DNA of 64,000 nt, taken from a bacterium (GTDB lineage: Bacteria; Planctomycetota; Planctomycetia; Pirellulales; Pirellulaceae). A program made the position numbers and the translations under genes. A model generated the notes under the pieces. The model did no database searches, was not told the origin of the DNA, and saw only the letters and a list, made by a program, of their open reading frames with translations. The stretch is taken from positions 1 to 64,000 of the forward strand of contig JAUIGN010000034.1 in NCBI GenBank assembly GCA_030430075.1, in the 5' to 3' direction. This document shows, in pieces, positions 43,062 through 54,200 of the stretch. How positions within the stretch are numbered: position 1 is the stretch's first letter; each line of letters begins with the position of its first letter.

Positions 43062-43105
43062 GCGTTCGTCGTTTGGCGGCATTGCCCATGGGGGAGTTCC
43101 AGGTC

Positions 43106-43573
43106 ATGGAAAGTAACCAGGTCGTGGACAGGAAACTGATTGGTCGACCCATGGAGATCCTGTTGGTCGAAGACGGGCTGATGGACGCGCGGGTTACCAT
43201 TGAAGCGCTCACGAACAACGACATCAAGCACCGGCTGACCCTTGTCCGCGACGGCGAAGAGGCGATGGACTTTCTCCTGCAGCGAGGCCGCTTCGCACAG
43301 GCACCACGCCCCGACCTGATCTTGCTGGACCTGATGCTCCCCAAGAAAAGCGGCATGGATGTGCTCAGCGACATCCGTGGTGACATGTCGCTCAAGAGTA
43401 TTCCGGTCGTCGTGTTGACGGCGTCGGAAGTCGGCGAAGATCGTGAGCGATGCCAGTTAATGGACGTCAACAGTTTCATCCACAAGCCGGTCAACCTGGC
43501 GAAGTTTCTCTCGGTCGTCAAACAACTCAAGAAGTACTGGATGGACGACGTGATCCTGCCGACCGTCGAGTAG
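43106..43573 (+). CDS. Stand-alone receiver-domain response regulator
   Basis: ATG 43106 (MESNQVVDRKL) gives 155 residues. A GGGGGAG lies 12 nt upstream, and an ATG at 43088 is another candidate. The receiver domain shows MEILLVEDGLMDARV with the acidic pair, PDLILLDLMLPKKSG (phosphoacceptor Asp), VVVLTASEV (Thr) and SFIHKPVNL (conserved Lys). There is no output domain, as in Rcp1/CheY-like single-domain regulators that relay to a partner kinase. No histidine kinase is nearby. It directly follows the hemerythrin-like gene, which suggests a redox- or oxygen-linked input, by inference. Confidence 0.9.
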   Translation: MESNQVVDRKLIGRPMEILLVEDGLMDARVTIEALTNNDIKHRLTLVRDGEEAMDFLLQRGRFAQAPRPDLILLDLMLPKKSGMDVLSDIRGDMSLKSIPVVVLTASEVGEDRERCQLMDVNSFIHKPVNLAKFLSVVKQLKKYWMDDVILPTVE

Positions 43574-43595
43574 CAGGCGGCGGTCGTCCGGTTGG

Positions 43596-43639
43596 TTGCC
43601 AGGGCAGCCGTGCGGTTTATTGCCAAGGCAGCCGTGCGG
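43596..43639 (+). repeat. 20-bp direct repeat, two copies
   Basis: TTGCCAGGGCAGCCGTGCGG (43596-43615) and TTGCCAAGGCAGCCGTGCGG (43620-43639) differ at one base. They lie between the response regulator and the end of rtcB. Confidence 0.6.
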
Positions 43640-43690
43640 AGTAGCGCCGCAGCGACGATTCACCTTGGGCGTCCATTTCCGGCCGCGGCC

Positions 43691-45154
43691 TCAGCCCTTG
43701 ATCACGCCGATCGGCCGCATGCGGGCGACCTTGGCTGCCAGGTTGGCATGATGGACGACGTCGACCACGGTGTTGACGTCCTTATAGGCATCCGGCTGTT
43801 CTTCGGCGAGCCCCCGCCAGCCGCGGGCCCGCGCCACCACGCCTCGAGCGGCCAATTCCTGGTCGATCCGCCGGCCCTTGGCCTGCCGCACGGCTTGCGT
43901 GCGGCTCATCTTCCGCCCGGCCCCATGGCAGGCGGTCCCGAAGGTCTGCTCCATACTGCCCGCCTGCCCGACCAACACCCAACTGGCTCGACCCATGTCA
44001 CCCGGGATCAGCACCGGCTGCCCGATCTTCTGATAGACGTCGGGGACTTCCTTGTGGTGGGGCGGAAAGGCCCGCGTGGCACCCTTGCGATGGACCCACA
44101 CGCGCCGCCGTCTGCCCCCCAGCGCGTGCGTCTCCAGTTTGGCGATGTTGTGCGCCACATCGTAAACCAGGTTCATCTGCAAGGACTGCCAGGACCGCCC
44201 GAAGACCTCCGCGAAGACATCGCGTGCCTGCGCCATCAGCAATTGTCGATTGCACCACGCGTAGTTCGCCGCGGCGCACATCGCGCCCAGATACTGCTCT
44301 CCCTCGGGGCTCTCAATCGGGGCACAGGCCAGTTGACGGTCGGGTAGTTCGATGCCGTATTTTTCCGGTACGCCCCGTAGTTGTTTGAGTGCGTCATCGC
44401 AAACCTGGTAGCCCAGTCCCCGCGAGCCGGAATGGATCATCACACAAACCATGTCCTTGTGCAGGCCCATGGCCGCCGCGGCCACGTCGTCGAAGATGGC
44501 ATCCACGACCTGAACTTCCAGGAAGTGGTTGCCCGAGCCGAGCGTTCCGCATTGTCCCGACCCGCGTTCCATGGCCCGATCGCTGACTGCTTCCGGGACA
44601 GCTCCCGCCAAACAGCCACCTGCTTCGGTGTGATCCAGGTCTCCAGCGGTCGTCAGGCCCCGGTCCTGCAAGCAGGCCGGACCGAGTTGCATCAGTTGGG
44701 CGAGCTCGCGCCGGTTGAACTTGTACTTGCCGCCCCGGCCGACACCCGCCGGCACGTTGCGGAACAGCCGGTCGACCAGTTCCACCAGGTGCGGCTTGAC
44801 CTCCTGGTAGTCCAGGTTGGAACGCACCAGGCGGACGCCGCAGTTGATGTCGTAGCCGACACCCCCTGGCGAAATGACACCCCCTTCTTCCGGATCGGTC
44901 GCACAGACGCCGCCGATACAAAAGCCATAGCCCCAGTGAATGTCCGGCATTGCCAGGCTGGCGTGCTGGATACCGGGCAGGAACGCCACGTTGGCGACCT
45001 GTTCCGGAGCCTGGTCCCCCTTGATCTGATCCAGCATCGCTTCGCTGGCATAGATCAATCCGTCGACCCGCATTCCTTTCTTGTAGCTCTTGGGAATGCG
45101 CCAACAGCAATCGTTGACGCGTTCCAGCGGCCCGTGGAAGCCCGGCTTGCTCAT
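43691..45154 (-). CDS. rtcB: RNA-splicing ligase RtcB
   Basis: RtcB joins 2',3'-cyclic phosphate (or 3'-phosphate) and 5'-hydroxyl RNA ends using GTP and Mn2+. The 487-residue product has the metal/GTP sites expected: PDIHWGYGFCIGG, GGVGYDINCGVRL (metal Cys near 100), CGTLGSGNHFLEVQVV, MIHSGSRGLG, HRKGATRAFPPHH, IPGDMGRASWVLVG, and CHGAGRKMSRTQA with the guanylylated His. It is followed on the same strand by archease upstream: the archease gene (45285-45695) is transcribed first with a 130-bp gap. This is the classical RNA repair pair, usually stress-related in bacteria. Confidence 0.96.
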   Translation of the reverse strand: MSKPGFHGPLERVNDCCWRIPKSYKKGMRVDGLIYASEAMLDQIKGDQAPEQVANVAFLPGIQHASLAMPDIHWGYGFCIGGVCATDPEEGGVISPGGVGYDINCGVRLVRSNLDYQEVKPHLVELVDRLFRNVPAGVGRGGKYKFNRRELAQLMQLGPACLQDRGLTTAGDLDHTEAGGCLAGAVPEAVSDRAMERGSGQCGTLGSGNHFLEVQVVDAIFDDVAAAAMGLHKDMVCVMIHSGSRGLGYQVCDDALKQLRGVPEKYGIELPDRQLACAPIESPEGEQYLGAMCAAANYAWCNRQLLMAQARDVFAEVFGRSWQSLQMNLVYDVAHNIAKLETHALGGRRRRVWVHRKGATRAFPPHHKEVPDVYQKIGQPVLIPGDMGRASWVLVGQAGSMEQTFGTACHGAGRKMSRTQAVRQAKGRRIDQELAARGVVARARGWRGLAEEQPDAYKDVNTVVDVVHHANLAAKVARMRPIGVIKG

Positions 45155-45284
45155 GGTTGATTTCCTGTTGTTTCGCTAAATGCACTCCTGCGGTGCCGGG
45201 CCTGCTTGTGGCGAACCGCCGCGTGCGGTCCCGATGAGAATTCCCGGCGGCCGTTGATTGGGGAGTGTTGGTACGGCGTCCGTT

Positions 45285-45695
45285 TCAAATGTCGACAATC
45301 ACTTCCGCCAGCCAATGATCTGCTTTGCGCTCGAGGGTCAATCCATGGTACGTGATCGCTTTCACTTCGTGGTCCATGTCGTGGCGAGAGAATTCCATGC
45401 GTTCTCCGCGACAGGTGGCGGTCAGGCCGTCGCGATCGAACCGGATCGTGAAGTCGGTCAACAAGAGCTGCTCTGCGTCGAATTGATACAGCAGCTCGTT
45501 CAACCAGTCGAAGAGCAAATACTCCCGGTCGTCTCCCTCGATGCGAATCACTTTCTCCTGGACCGGTTTGACCTGTTCAAGGTTCGTGACAATCAAGGAA
45601 ACCAGGCCCCGGGCCGCGTCTGCGAACAGGTCCTCCAACGAGCCTGCTCGAACTCGGATCCCCACGTCCGCCGTATGCGCGAAAACTTCATACAT
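45285..45695 (-). CDS. Archease, RtcB cofactor
   Basis: ATG 45695 (MYEVFAHTADVGIRV) gives 136 residues. The frame continues upstream, but the conserved start is at this Met. Archease stimulates multiple-turnover guanylylation of RtcB. Features are the HTADVG motif, LEDLFADAARGL, the EYLLFDWLNELLYQFD block and C-terminal AITYHGLTLERK followed by a terminal WLAEVIVDI strand. It lies directly upstream of rtcB on the same strand, and is divergent from pgk across 159 bp. Confidence 0.94.
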   Translation of the reverse strand: MYEVFAHTADVGIRVRAGSLEDLFADAARGLVSLIVTNLEQVKPVQEKVIRIEGDDREYLLFDWLNELLYQFDAEQLLLTDFTIRFDRDGLTATCRGERMEFSRHDMDHEVKAITYHGLTLERKADHWLAEVIVDI

Positions 45696-45854
45696 AGCGG
45701 AGATTCTTGGCCTCCAACGCTGGCGGGTCAAGTGCCGCCGGGACGCCTCGCAGGACCGGTCCGCCGGCCCTGGTCACTTGCTCGAGCGACCGGTATAACG
45801 AAGTCCGGTTGCGATGAAGCCAGTTTCGCCTCAGAGAACATGATCGAGAATACG

Positions 45855-47048
45855 ATGGCCAAGAAGACGATTGCGGATGTGGATGTCGCCGGCAAGACGG
45901 TGTTGATGCGGGTCGATTTTAACGTGCCCCTGGATGCCGATCGAAACATCACGGACGACGGCCGGATCCGCGGCGCGCTGCCGTCGATCAAGTCGGTCCT
46001 CGAACGGGGCGGCAAGCTGATCCTCATGAGTCACCTGGGGCGCCCTTCCGGCGGCGGTGGCGATGCCGATGCCAAGTTCAGCCTCCTGCCGGCCGCCAAA
46101 CACCTCAGCAAGCTGTTGGATCAGCCGGTGGCATTCACCCGTGACGTCGGCGGCAGTGATACACAGGCGAAAGCCGCCCTGCTCAACAACGGCGATGTGA
46201 TGCTGATCGAGAATCTTCGCTTCGATCCGCGTGAAAAGAAGAACGATCCGGAGTTTGCTCGGCAGCTAGCCGCCTTCGGCGACGTCTACTGCAACGATGC
46301 CTTCGGGACCTGCCAGAACCTCGATGCCTCCATGGTTGGTGTCCCGCAGGCCATGGGCGATCAGCCCAAGGTGATCGGCTTCCTGGTCGAGAAAGAGATT
46401 CACTTTCTGAGCAGCGCCATTGAAACGCCCGAACGCCCGTTTGTCGCGATCCTGGGCGGCGCCAAGGTTTCCGACAAGATCAATGTGATCAAGAAGCTGC
46501 TCACGATTTGCGATCGCGTGCTGATTGGCGGGGCGATGGCGTATACATTCTCGCTGGCCGAGGGTGGTCAGGTCGGTAACAGCCTGGTCGAGCCGGATAA
46601 GGTGGATCTGGCCAAGGAACTGCTCGCCAGCGGCGGCGACAAGCTGATGCTGCCGACCGATACGCATTGCGGCGACGCGTTCTCCGGCGACTGCAACAAG
46701 CAGGTCGTGGCCTCCGGCAAGATCCCCGACGGATTCGAGGGACTGGACATCGGACCGGAGACGGCCAAGGCGTATGCCCAGGTCGTTGCGGGTGCCAAGA
46801 CCGTGGTCTGGAACGGCCCGATGGGGGTCTTTGAGATGCCGCCCTTCGATGCAGGGACGCGGGCCGTGGCCCAGGCAATCGCCGACAGCGAAGCGACCAG
46901 CATTATTGGTGGCGGTGACAGCGCAGCAGCCGTGTTGCAGCTGGGCTTCGCCGATCAGGTTTCCCATGTCAGTACAGGTGGTGGTGCCAGCCTGGCGATG
47001 CTGGAAGGCAGGCCGTTCGCTGCCGTCGATCTGCTCGACGAGAAATAG
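45855..47048 (+). CDS. pgk: Phosphoglycerate kinase
   Basis: This glycolytic enzyme transfers phosphate from 1,3-bisphosphoglycerate to ADP. ATG 45855 (MAKKTIADVDVAGK) gives 397 residues, the normal length. The open frame extends far upstream, but that is antisense of archease. Signatures are VLMRVDFNVPLD, HLGRP (substrate-binding), NGDVMLIENLRF, ILGGAKVSDKI, the hinge region, VWNGPMGVFEM and GGGDSAAAVL with STGGGASL near the C-terminus. It is divergent from the archease-rtcB pair and followed by a 57-residue small ORF. Confidence 0.97.
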   Translation: MAKKTIADVDVAGKTVLMRVDFNVPLDADRNITDDGRIRGALPSIKSVLERGGKLILMSHLGRPSGGGGDADAKFSLLPAAKHLSKLLDQPVAFTRDVGGSDTQAKAALLNNGDVMLIENLRFDPREKKNDPEFARQLAAFGDVYCNDAFGTCQNLDASMVGVPQAMGDQPKVIGFLVEKEIHFLSSAIETPERPFVAILGGAKVSDKINVIKKLLTICDRVLIGGAMAYTFSLAEGGQVGNSLVEPDKVDLAKELLASGGDKLMLPTDTHCGDAFSGDCNKQVVASGKIPDGFEGLDIGPETAKAYAQVVAGAKTVVWNGPMGVFEMPPFDAGTRAVAQAIADSEATSIIGGGDSAAAVLQLGFADQVSHVSTGGGASLAMLEGRPFAAVDLLDEK

Positions 47049-47168
47049 TCGCGGAGGTTCCCTGGAACGGACCCGCGTCCGCTTCCCCACCCGATTCGAG
47101 AATCATTCGGCACGAGCGCCGCTCGGCCCGCCGTTCCCGCGCTCGAGGCAGCTCCAGAGGAATTCACG

Positions 47169-47342
47169 GTGAAAGAAAAATCTGAATTGCAGCCTATCAT
47201 CGACGCCATTCAGAGCGACCAGAGTCCCGTCGGGATGGACGCCGTCTATGTGCATGCCCTGATTCTGGATTCGCTGCAGCGGATCGAAGCACGTCTCGCT
47301 CGGATCGAAGAACGGCTCGACCGCGTCGAGTCGCCAACCTGA
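47169..47342 (+). CDS. Small ORF, 57 residues, amphipathic C-terminus
   Basis: GTG 47169 with AGAGGAA 7-8 nt upstream opens a 57-codon frame. The sequence begins VKEKSELQPIIDAIQSDQ and ends ILDSLQRIEARLARIEERLDRVESPT. The C-terminal half has a strict heptad-like pattern (L, I, L, I, L, V spaced for a coiled coil). It lies 120 bp after pgk and 92 bp before the PfpI-like gene on the same strand. The good ribosome-binding site and helix pattern make it a credible small protein. No family is recognised. Confidence 0.5.
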   Translation: MKEKSELQPIIDAIQSDQSPVGMDAVYVHALILDSLQRIEARLARIEERLDRVESPT

Positions 47343-47434
47343 GCCGCCCGACGATGGGCCGGTCCGCCAGCCAGTCGCCGCCCCAGCACCGGGAGAACTG
47401 AACCCGCTTTCATACGACGCAAGGAACTCCGACG

Positions 47435-48010
47435 ATGCCGAAAATCTTGATGCCGCTGGGCGATGCCACGGAAGCATTGGACACGTTCTATCCCTACTTT
47501 CGCTTGCCGGAAGACGGGTTCGAAGTGGTGGTGGCCGGTCCGGAGGCGCGCCTCTATCACACCGTCCTTCACGAAATCCCGCCGGATTCGAGCGTCCCCT
47601 GGGATATCACGCAAGAGCGGCCCGGTTACTTCATCGAGGCCACGGTTGCCTTCAAGGACGTCGATGCGGCGGATTACGCCGGTCTGTTCGTCTCCGGCGG
47701 GCGGGCACCCGAATACTTGCGCTACGATCAGGATCTGCTTCGTATCACCCGCGAAATCCACGCGGCCGGCAAGCCGATCGCGTCCCTCTGCCACGGTGTC
47801 GAAATCCTCACGGCGGCCGACATTATCCAGGGACGCAACATCACCACCGTTGCCAAGTGCGCTCTCGACGCAGAACAGGGCGGCGCCACCTACGTTGATC
47901 AAGCCGTCGTTGTCGACGGCAATTTTGTTACCGCACGGACCTGGCACGATAACACGCCCTTGCTGGCCGAGTTCATCAAAATGCTGAAGGCGAGCTCAGG
48001 GTCGGCTTAG
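47435..48010 (+). CDS. DJ-1/PfpI-family protein
   Basis: ATG 47435 (MPKILMPLGDATEALDTF) with AAGGA upstream gives 191 residues. The family's Rossmann-like fold is indicated by YAGLFVSGGRAPEYLRYD and the nucleophile elbow IASLCHGVEILTAADII (Cys with following His). The conserved Glu occurs as PLGDATE near the N-terminus. DJ-1/PfpI members include glyoxalases, chaperones and proteases, and the specific role cannot be assigned. It is followed after 261 bp by the giant uvrA. Confidence 0.88.
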   Translation: MPKILMPLGDATEALDTFYPYFRLPEDGFEVVVAGPEARLYHTVLHEIPPDSSVPWDITQERPGYFIEATVAFKDVDAADYAGLFVSGGRAPEYLRYDQDLLRITREIHAAGKPIASLCHGVEILTAADIIQGRNITTVAKCALDAEQGGATYVDQAVVVDGNFVTARTWHDNTPLLAEFIKMLKASSGSA

Positions 48011-48108
48011 TTCAGGATTGGCTTAGTCATGATCCCGGCTGACAGTTGGTTCGCTCGCGGAATATACGCGTAACGTGCGTGTTGCGGTGCAAGAATCGGA
48101 AATGGGGG

Positions 48109-48160
48109 TGGGAGACCTTCGGTCGGCGGTTTCGGCGGGGTCGGAGACCCGCGCCGAGCA
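48109..48160 (+). repeat. R3 single unit with leader, upstream of uvrA
   Basis: GGGAGACCTTCGGTCGGCGG, then TTTCGGCGGGGTCGGAGACC and CGCGCCGAGC. This is the same leader plus first unit as at 12851, without a tandem extension. It lies 110 bp before the uvrA start. Confidence 0.8.
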
Positions 48161-48271
48161 CGAGCAGCGGGGCGGTCCGTCACATGCGTCGTCCTGTTGC
48201 AAACTGCGCCGTTCTCCTACAATGGCGCGGGTTGGTCAGGGACGATACGCGAGCTAGCTGATTCGGGAAAC

Positions 48272-51200
48272 ATGGCCCCTTCGGATATTGTCATAAAGGG
48301 TGCCCGCGAACACAATCTTCGCGGTGTCGACGTGGTGTTGCCCCGCAACCAGTTGATTTGCCTGACGGGCGTCAGCGGGTCGGGCAAGAGCTCGTTGGCC
48401 TTCGATACCCTCTATGCGGAGGGTCAGCGGCGGTATGTCGAAAGTCTCTCCAGCTTTGCGCGGCAATTCCTGGGCCAGATGCCCAAGCCGGAAGTCGACT
48501 ACATCGGCGGTTTGAGCCCGTCGATTTCGATCTCCCAGAAGTCGTCCGGTAACAATCCGCGCAGTACCGTGGGAACGGTCACGGAGATTCAAGACTACCT
48601 GCGGGTGCTATTCGCGCGGGTTGGCGACGGCTACTGTCCCCAGTGTGGCGACGCGATCACGGCGCAGTCGCGCGAGCAGATTCTCGCGCGCATTCTGGAA
48701 CTTCCCGAGGGAACGCGGTTTGCCGTGCTGGCCCCCCTGATCCGCGGCCAGAAGGGCGAATACCGGGATCTCTTCGTCGACTTATTGAAACAGGGCTTCG
48801 CGCGGGCCCGCGTCGACGGCGAAACGGTTTCGCTCAACGACAACCTCAAGCTCGATCGCCAGATGCGTCACCACATCGAAGTGGTCATCGATCGGCTGGA
48901 GGCAAAAGCGGGGATCCGCGGCCGCCTGGCGGAAGCCGTCGAGTTGGCGTTGAAGATCGGCAAGGGGACGCTGGTGGTCGAGCAGGCGGGTGACGGCAAC
49001 GCGCCGGCCAGTCAACCGGCGCCCCTACCCCCGGAAGGGGACGATGATGATGGGGGCGAGCCGGAAGCGTCGGCGAGTCGCGTATCGCCGGCGCGCTCCA
49101 AGCGACGGGCCGCCCGGCAAGCGGCGCCTGCCAATGAGCGGGACACGATCTACTCCGTTGACTATTCCTGTGCCAACTGCGGCATTAGCTTCGAGCCGCC
49201 CAGTCCCCAGCTGTTCAGCTTCAACAGCCCGCAGGGAATGTGCCTGGAATGCGACGGTCTGGGGCAACTCTATTCCTTCGATCCGGAACTGTTGGTGCCC
49301 GACCCGTCCCTGTCATTCAAACAGGGCTGCGTCGAGTTGATTGACAAGTGGAAAGACATCGGCCGCTGGCGACGACATATCTACCAGGGTGTCGCAGAGA
49401 CGATGGAGCGGTTGGAGAAGTGGCCGGCGGGAACCCTGTTGGAGAGCCCTTGGGGCGAACTGACGCAGCGGCAGCAGGATGTCCTGTTGTGGGGTACCGG
49501 CAAACAGCACATCACTTACACCTGGCGCGGCGGCGCGTCTCCCATCAAGTACGGCGGCACGTTCGAGGGGATCATTCCGGAGTTGCTGGGTAAGCACGGG
49601 TCAACCAAGAGCGCACCGCAACGCAAGAAGCTGGAAAAGTACATGCGGACGTTGCCTTGCGGATCGTGCAAGGGCGCGCGGCTTAACGCGCAAGGCCGTC
49701 ACGTACGGATCGAATCGACTCATTCCCGGTTCGCCGATCGTCCGTCGCTCTCAATGCCCGAGGTCTGCGATTTGCCGATCTCTGATGCGGTGGAATTCTT
49801 CAGCGACCTGAAGCTGGATCGAACCCGCGAACTGATCGCCACCGAAGCGCTGAAGGAAATTCGCGGTCGGCTGGGGTTCCTGACCAACGTCGGGCTCGAC
49901 TACCTGACGTTGTCGCGTACGGCACCGACGCTGTCCGGTGGCGAGACGCAGCGGATCCGCCTGGCGGGCCAGATCGGATCCGGCCTGGTCGGGGTCTTGT
50001 ACATTCTGGATGAACCTTCGATCGGTTTGCACACCCGCGATAATGCTCGCCTGATCGACACCCTCTGCCGCCTCCGCGACATGGGCAACACCGTGGTAGT
50101 CGTTGAACATGACGAGGAGACGATGTGGGCCTCCGACCACCTGATCGATTTCGGACCGGGCCCGGGCGTCCGGGGCGGCGAGGTGGTGGTGGCGGGGACC
50201 GCCGACAAGGTTGCCAAGACGTCCCGGAGTGTGACCGGCCAGTACCTGAAAGGGACCGAGCGGATCGAGATTCCTGCTCGGCGGCGCCCGCCCGGCGAGC
50301 ACGCGCTGCGAATTCGCGGGGCGACGCACAACAATCTCAAGCATGTCGATATCGAAATCCCCTTGGGCGGGTTTGTTTGCGTGACGGGCGTGAGCGGTTC
50401 GGGTAAGAGCTCGCTGGTCAACGATATTCTGGTTGAAGCGTTGCGGCGCGACCTGAACGGAGGCGAAGGCGAACCGGGCGCGCACGAAGGACTGGAAGGG
50501 CTCGAGCACCTCGATAAGCTGATCGCCATCGACCAGTCACCCATCGGCCGGACACCCCGCTCGAATCCTGGTACCTACGTCAAGGTCTTTGACGAGATCC
50601 GCAACCTGTATGCCCAGATGCCGGCGGCCAAGCAGCGAGGATTCAAGCCGGGCCGCTTCAGCTTCAACGTCAAGAGCGGCCGCTGCGAGGCCTGTGAGGG
50701 AAACGGTTCCAACCGGTTGGGAATGGACTTTCTGGCCGATGTCTGGGTGACCTGCCCGGTCTGCGAAGGTCATCGCTACAACCGCGAGACGCTGCAGGTC
50801 AAGTTCAAAGAGCGTTCGATCGCGGAAGTGCTGGAGATGGACGTCCAGCAGTTGCTCGAGCTGTTCGAAAACGTCCCCAAGGTGCGCGACAAGTTGCAGA
50901 CGCTGCACGATGTGGGCCTGGACTACATTAAGCTGGGCCAGCCCTCGCCGACACTGTCCGGCGGCGAAGCCCAGCGGATCAAGCTGGCGCGGGAGCTGGC
51001 CAAGAAGAGCACCGGCCAGACGCTCTATCTGCTCGACGAACCAACGACCGGGCTGCACTTTGCCGACATCAAGCTGTTGCTCGACGTGTTGCACGGGTTC
51101 GCCGACGCCGGAAATACCGTACTGGTCGTCGAACACAATCTGGACGTGATCAAGACGGCCGATTGGATTATCGACATGGGGCCGGAAGGCGGATCGGGCG

Positions 51201-54200
51201 GCGGGCGGCTGGTCGCATCCGGGACGCCGGAGATGGTGGCCCAGTCCGACACGCATACGGGCCGAGCATTGGCCGAGCTGTTCGCGGCCGGCAACGGGGC
51301 CAACGGGAGCAAAAAACTGCCCCTCACGCGGCCCGCCTCAAAGCGGCGGCGGGGAGCCGCCGACGTAACCCGCAAGATCAGCGTCCGTGGAGCCGCGCAA
51401 CACAATCTCAAACGGGTCGACGTCGACATCAAGCGCGACGAGATGACCGTCTTTTGCGGCCCGAGCGGTTCAGGCAAGAGCTCGCTGGCCATGGACACCG
51501 TGTATGCCGAAGGGCAACGCCGCTATGTCGAAAGCCTCAGCGCGTACGCTCGACAATTCGTGGCCCAGATGCAGAAGCCGGCAATGGACCGGGTCGACGG
51601 CCTGTCACCGGCCATCGCCATCGAACAAAAGAACCTCGGCAATACCCCGCGGAGCACGGTCGGCACCGTCACGGAAGTCTATGACTATCTGCGGATCCTG
51701 ATGTCGCGGCTCGGGACCCCCCACTGCCCCGACTGCGACGTGGCGATCGGGACGCAGACCGCCGACCAAATCGTCGACAAGATCCTCTTGGAAGAAGAAG
51801 GGACCCGGCTGTACTTGATGGCGCCGCTGGACATCGAAGTCGGCCAGCGGGAGGACCTCCTCTGGGACGAGGTGCGGGCGGCCGGTTTTGCCCGGATTCG
51901 GGTCAACGGGAAGACGTATCCTATCGAGTCGCCGCCGTCGATCGACCGCCGCCGCAAGTACGACATCGAAGTGGTGGTCGATCGGATCGTCGTCAAACCA
52001 AGCGGCCGCTCGAGGATCGCCGACAGCGTCGAGACGGCGTTGGGGTTCGGCAAAGGCGTATTGCACGTGGCCTATGTTCGGGAGGATGTGGCCGAGCCGC
52101 GGTGGGAAGTTACGGTTCACAGCCAGCATCTGGCCTGCTCGACGTGTGGACGCAGTTTCGAACATCTTTCACCTCACCAGTTCTCGTTCAACAGTTATCT
52201 GGGATGGTGTCCCGAATGCGAAGGTCTGGGCGTGCAGGTTGGCGCGAATCCGGCGGCCCTCCTGCGAGATCCCAAGAGCACGCTGGCGGAAGGTGCCGTC
52301 AATCTATGGCCAAATCTCGACAACCGGGTCTCCCGATTGATGCTGGAAGCGATGTCCCAGGAGACCGGGCTGCCGTTGGATGTTCCCTTCGACCAGCTCA
52401 ACGCTCGCTACCGCCGGATGATCATGCGGGGAACCGGCGAGCAATGGTTCGACGTTTGCCGCCCGGTGAGGGCTGACGAGCCGTCGCAGGAGACGAAGGC
52501 CGGGGGCCCCTTGTTTCGGTTCCAATTCAAGGGCCTCTACCCCGCCCTGGAAGAGGCATCGCGGCTGTCCCCGGCGTTCCGCAGCCGCTTGGAGACGTTT
52601 GTCGACGAAGTCGAGTGTGCTGCCTGCAGCGGCAGCCGACTCCGCGACGACGCGGCGGCAACCCGGCTCAGAAACCATACCATTGATGACCTCACCCGGA
52701 TGCCGCTCGGCGAATTACAAAAGCTGCTGTCGACCTGGCGATTCTCGGCCAGCGAGAAGAAGATCGCGGGCGAGCTGATTCGCGAAGTGCAGAGTCGGCT
52801 TCAGTTCCTCTGCGATGTCGGCCTGGCCTACCTCACACTGGCCCGCGGCGCGGCGACCTTGTCCAACGGCGAGGCACAGCGGATTCGCCTGGCCAGCCAA
52901 CTGGGCAGCGGTTTGTGCGGCGTGCTGTATGTCCTGGACGAACCGACCATCGGCCTGCATCCCCGCGACAACACCCGGTTGCTTGCCGCCATGCACAAAC
53001 TGCGCGACCTGGGGAACACCTTGTTGGTGGTCGAACACGATCGGGAAGTGATCGATGGAGCCGATGCGATTTGTGACTTCGGTCCCGCGGCGGGCAAGCA
53101 CGGCGGGGAAATTGTCGCCCACGGTTCGCCCGCCCAGGTGGCCAAACGACGCCGGTCGGTTACCGGACCCTATTTGAGCGGGCGGAAGGCGATTCCGATC
53201 CCCTCGAATCGCCGCCTGGCGGGTCTGGCGGGCGCGCCTCCCACCGCGGCCAAGAAGACTCGTAAGAAAGCCGCTCGTGGCGCGTCGGCCGCCGTCGCGG
53301 CAAAGAAAGCGGACGAGGACACACCGGTCGATCGGCAGCCGTTGCCCGACCACCTGGCCATCTGTGGAGTTCGCCACAACAACCTGAAAAATGTTACGGT
53401 CAAGATTCCTTTGGGAACGCTGACCGCGATCACCGGGCCCAGCGGGAGCGGCAAGAGTTCGCTGATCGATGATGTGTTGTGTGCCGCCCTCGCACGCACC
53501 CTGCATCGCGCCAGTACCGTGCCCGGTGTGCACGACGAGATCCTCGGCATCGAGCTGGTCAACAAGGTGATCCAGGTCGACCAGCAGCCGCTAGGCAATT
53601 CGCCATCGTCCAATCCTGCGACCTACACCGGCGTATTCGAGCTCATTCGCGCACTCTTTGCCCAGTTGCCTGATGCCAAATTGCGTGGCTATACGGCGCG
53701 GCGGTTCAGCTTTAACGTCCCTGGCGGGCGTTGCGAAGAATGTGAAGGGAATGGCCAGCGGTGCATCGAAATGCACTTTCTGCCGGATGTCTGGGTGCGT
53801 TGCGAAACGTGCGACGGCCAGCGTTACAATCCGGAGACCCTGGCGGTCACCTATCATGGCCATTCCATCAGCGACGTCTTGAACCTGACCTGTGGCGAAG
53901 CGGTGCGCCTGTTCGAGAGCATTCCCAAGATCCGCCGCATTTTGCAGACGCTCTGCGACGTGGGGCTCGACTACCTGACGCTGGGACAACCGGCGCCGAC
54001 CCTGTCGGGAGGCGAAGCCCAGCGGGTGAAACTTGCCGCTGAACTGTCCCGGCCGGATACCGGACAGACGCTCTATCTGCTCGACGAGCCGACGACCGGT
54101 CTCCACTTCGATGATCTCGCCAAGTTGCTCGACGTGCTCCATCGGCTCGTCGACTTGGGCAACACGGTTGTCGTCATCGAGCACAACATGGATGTCTGCA

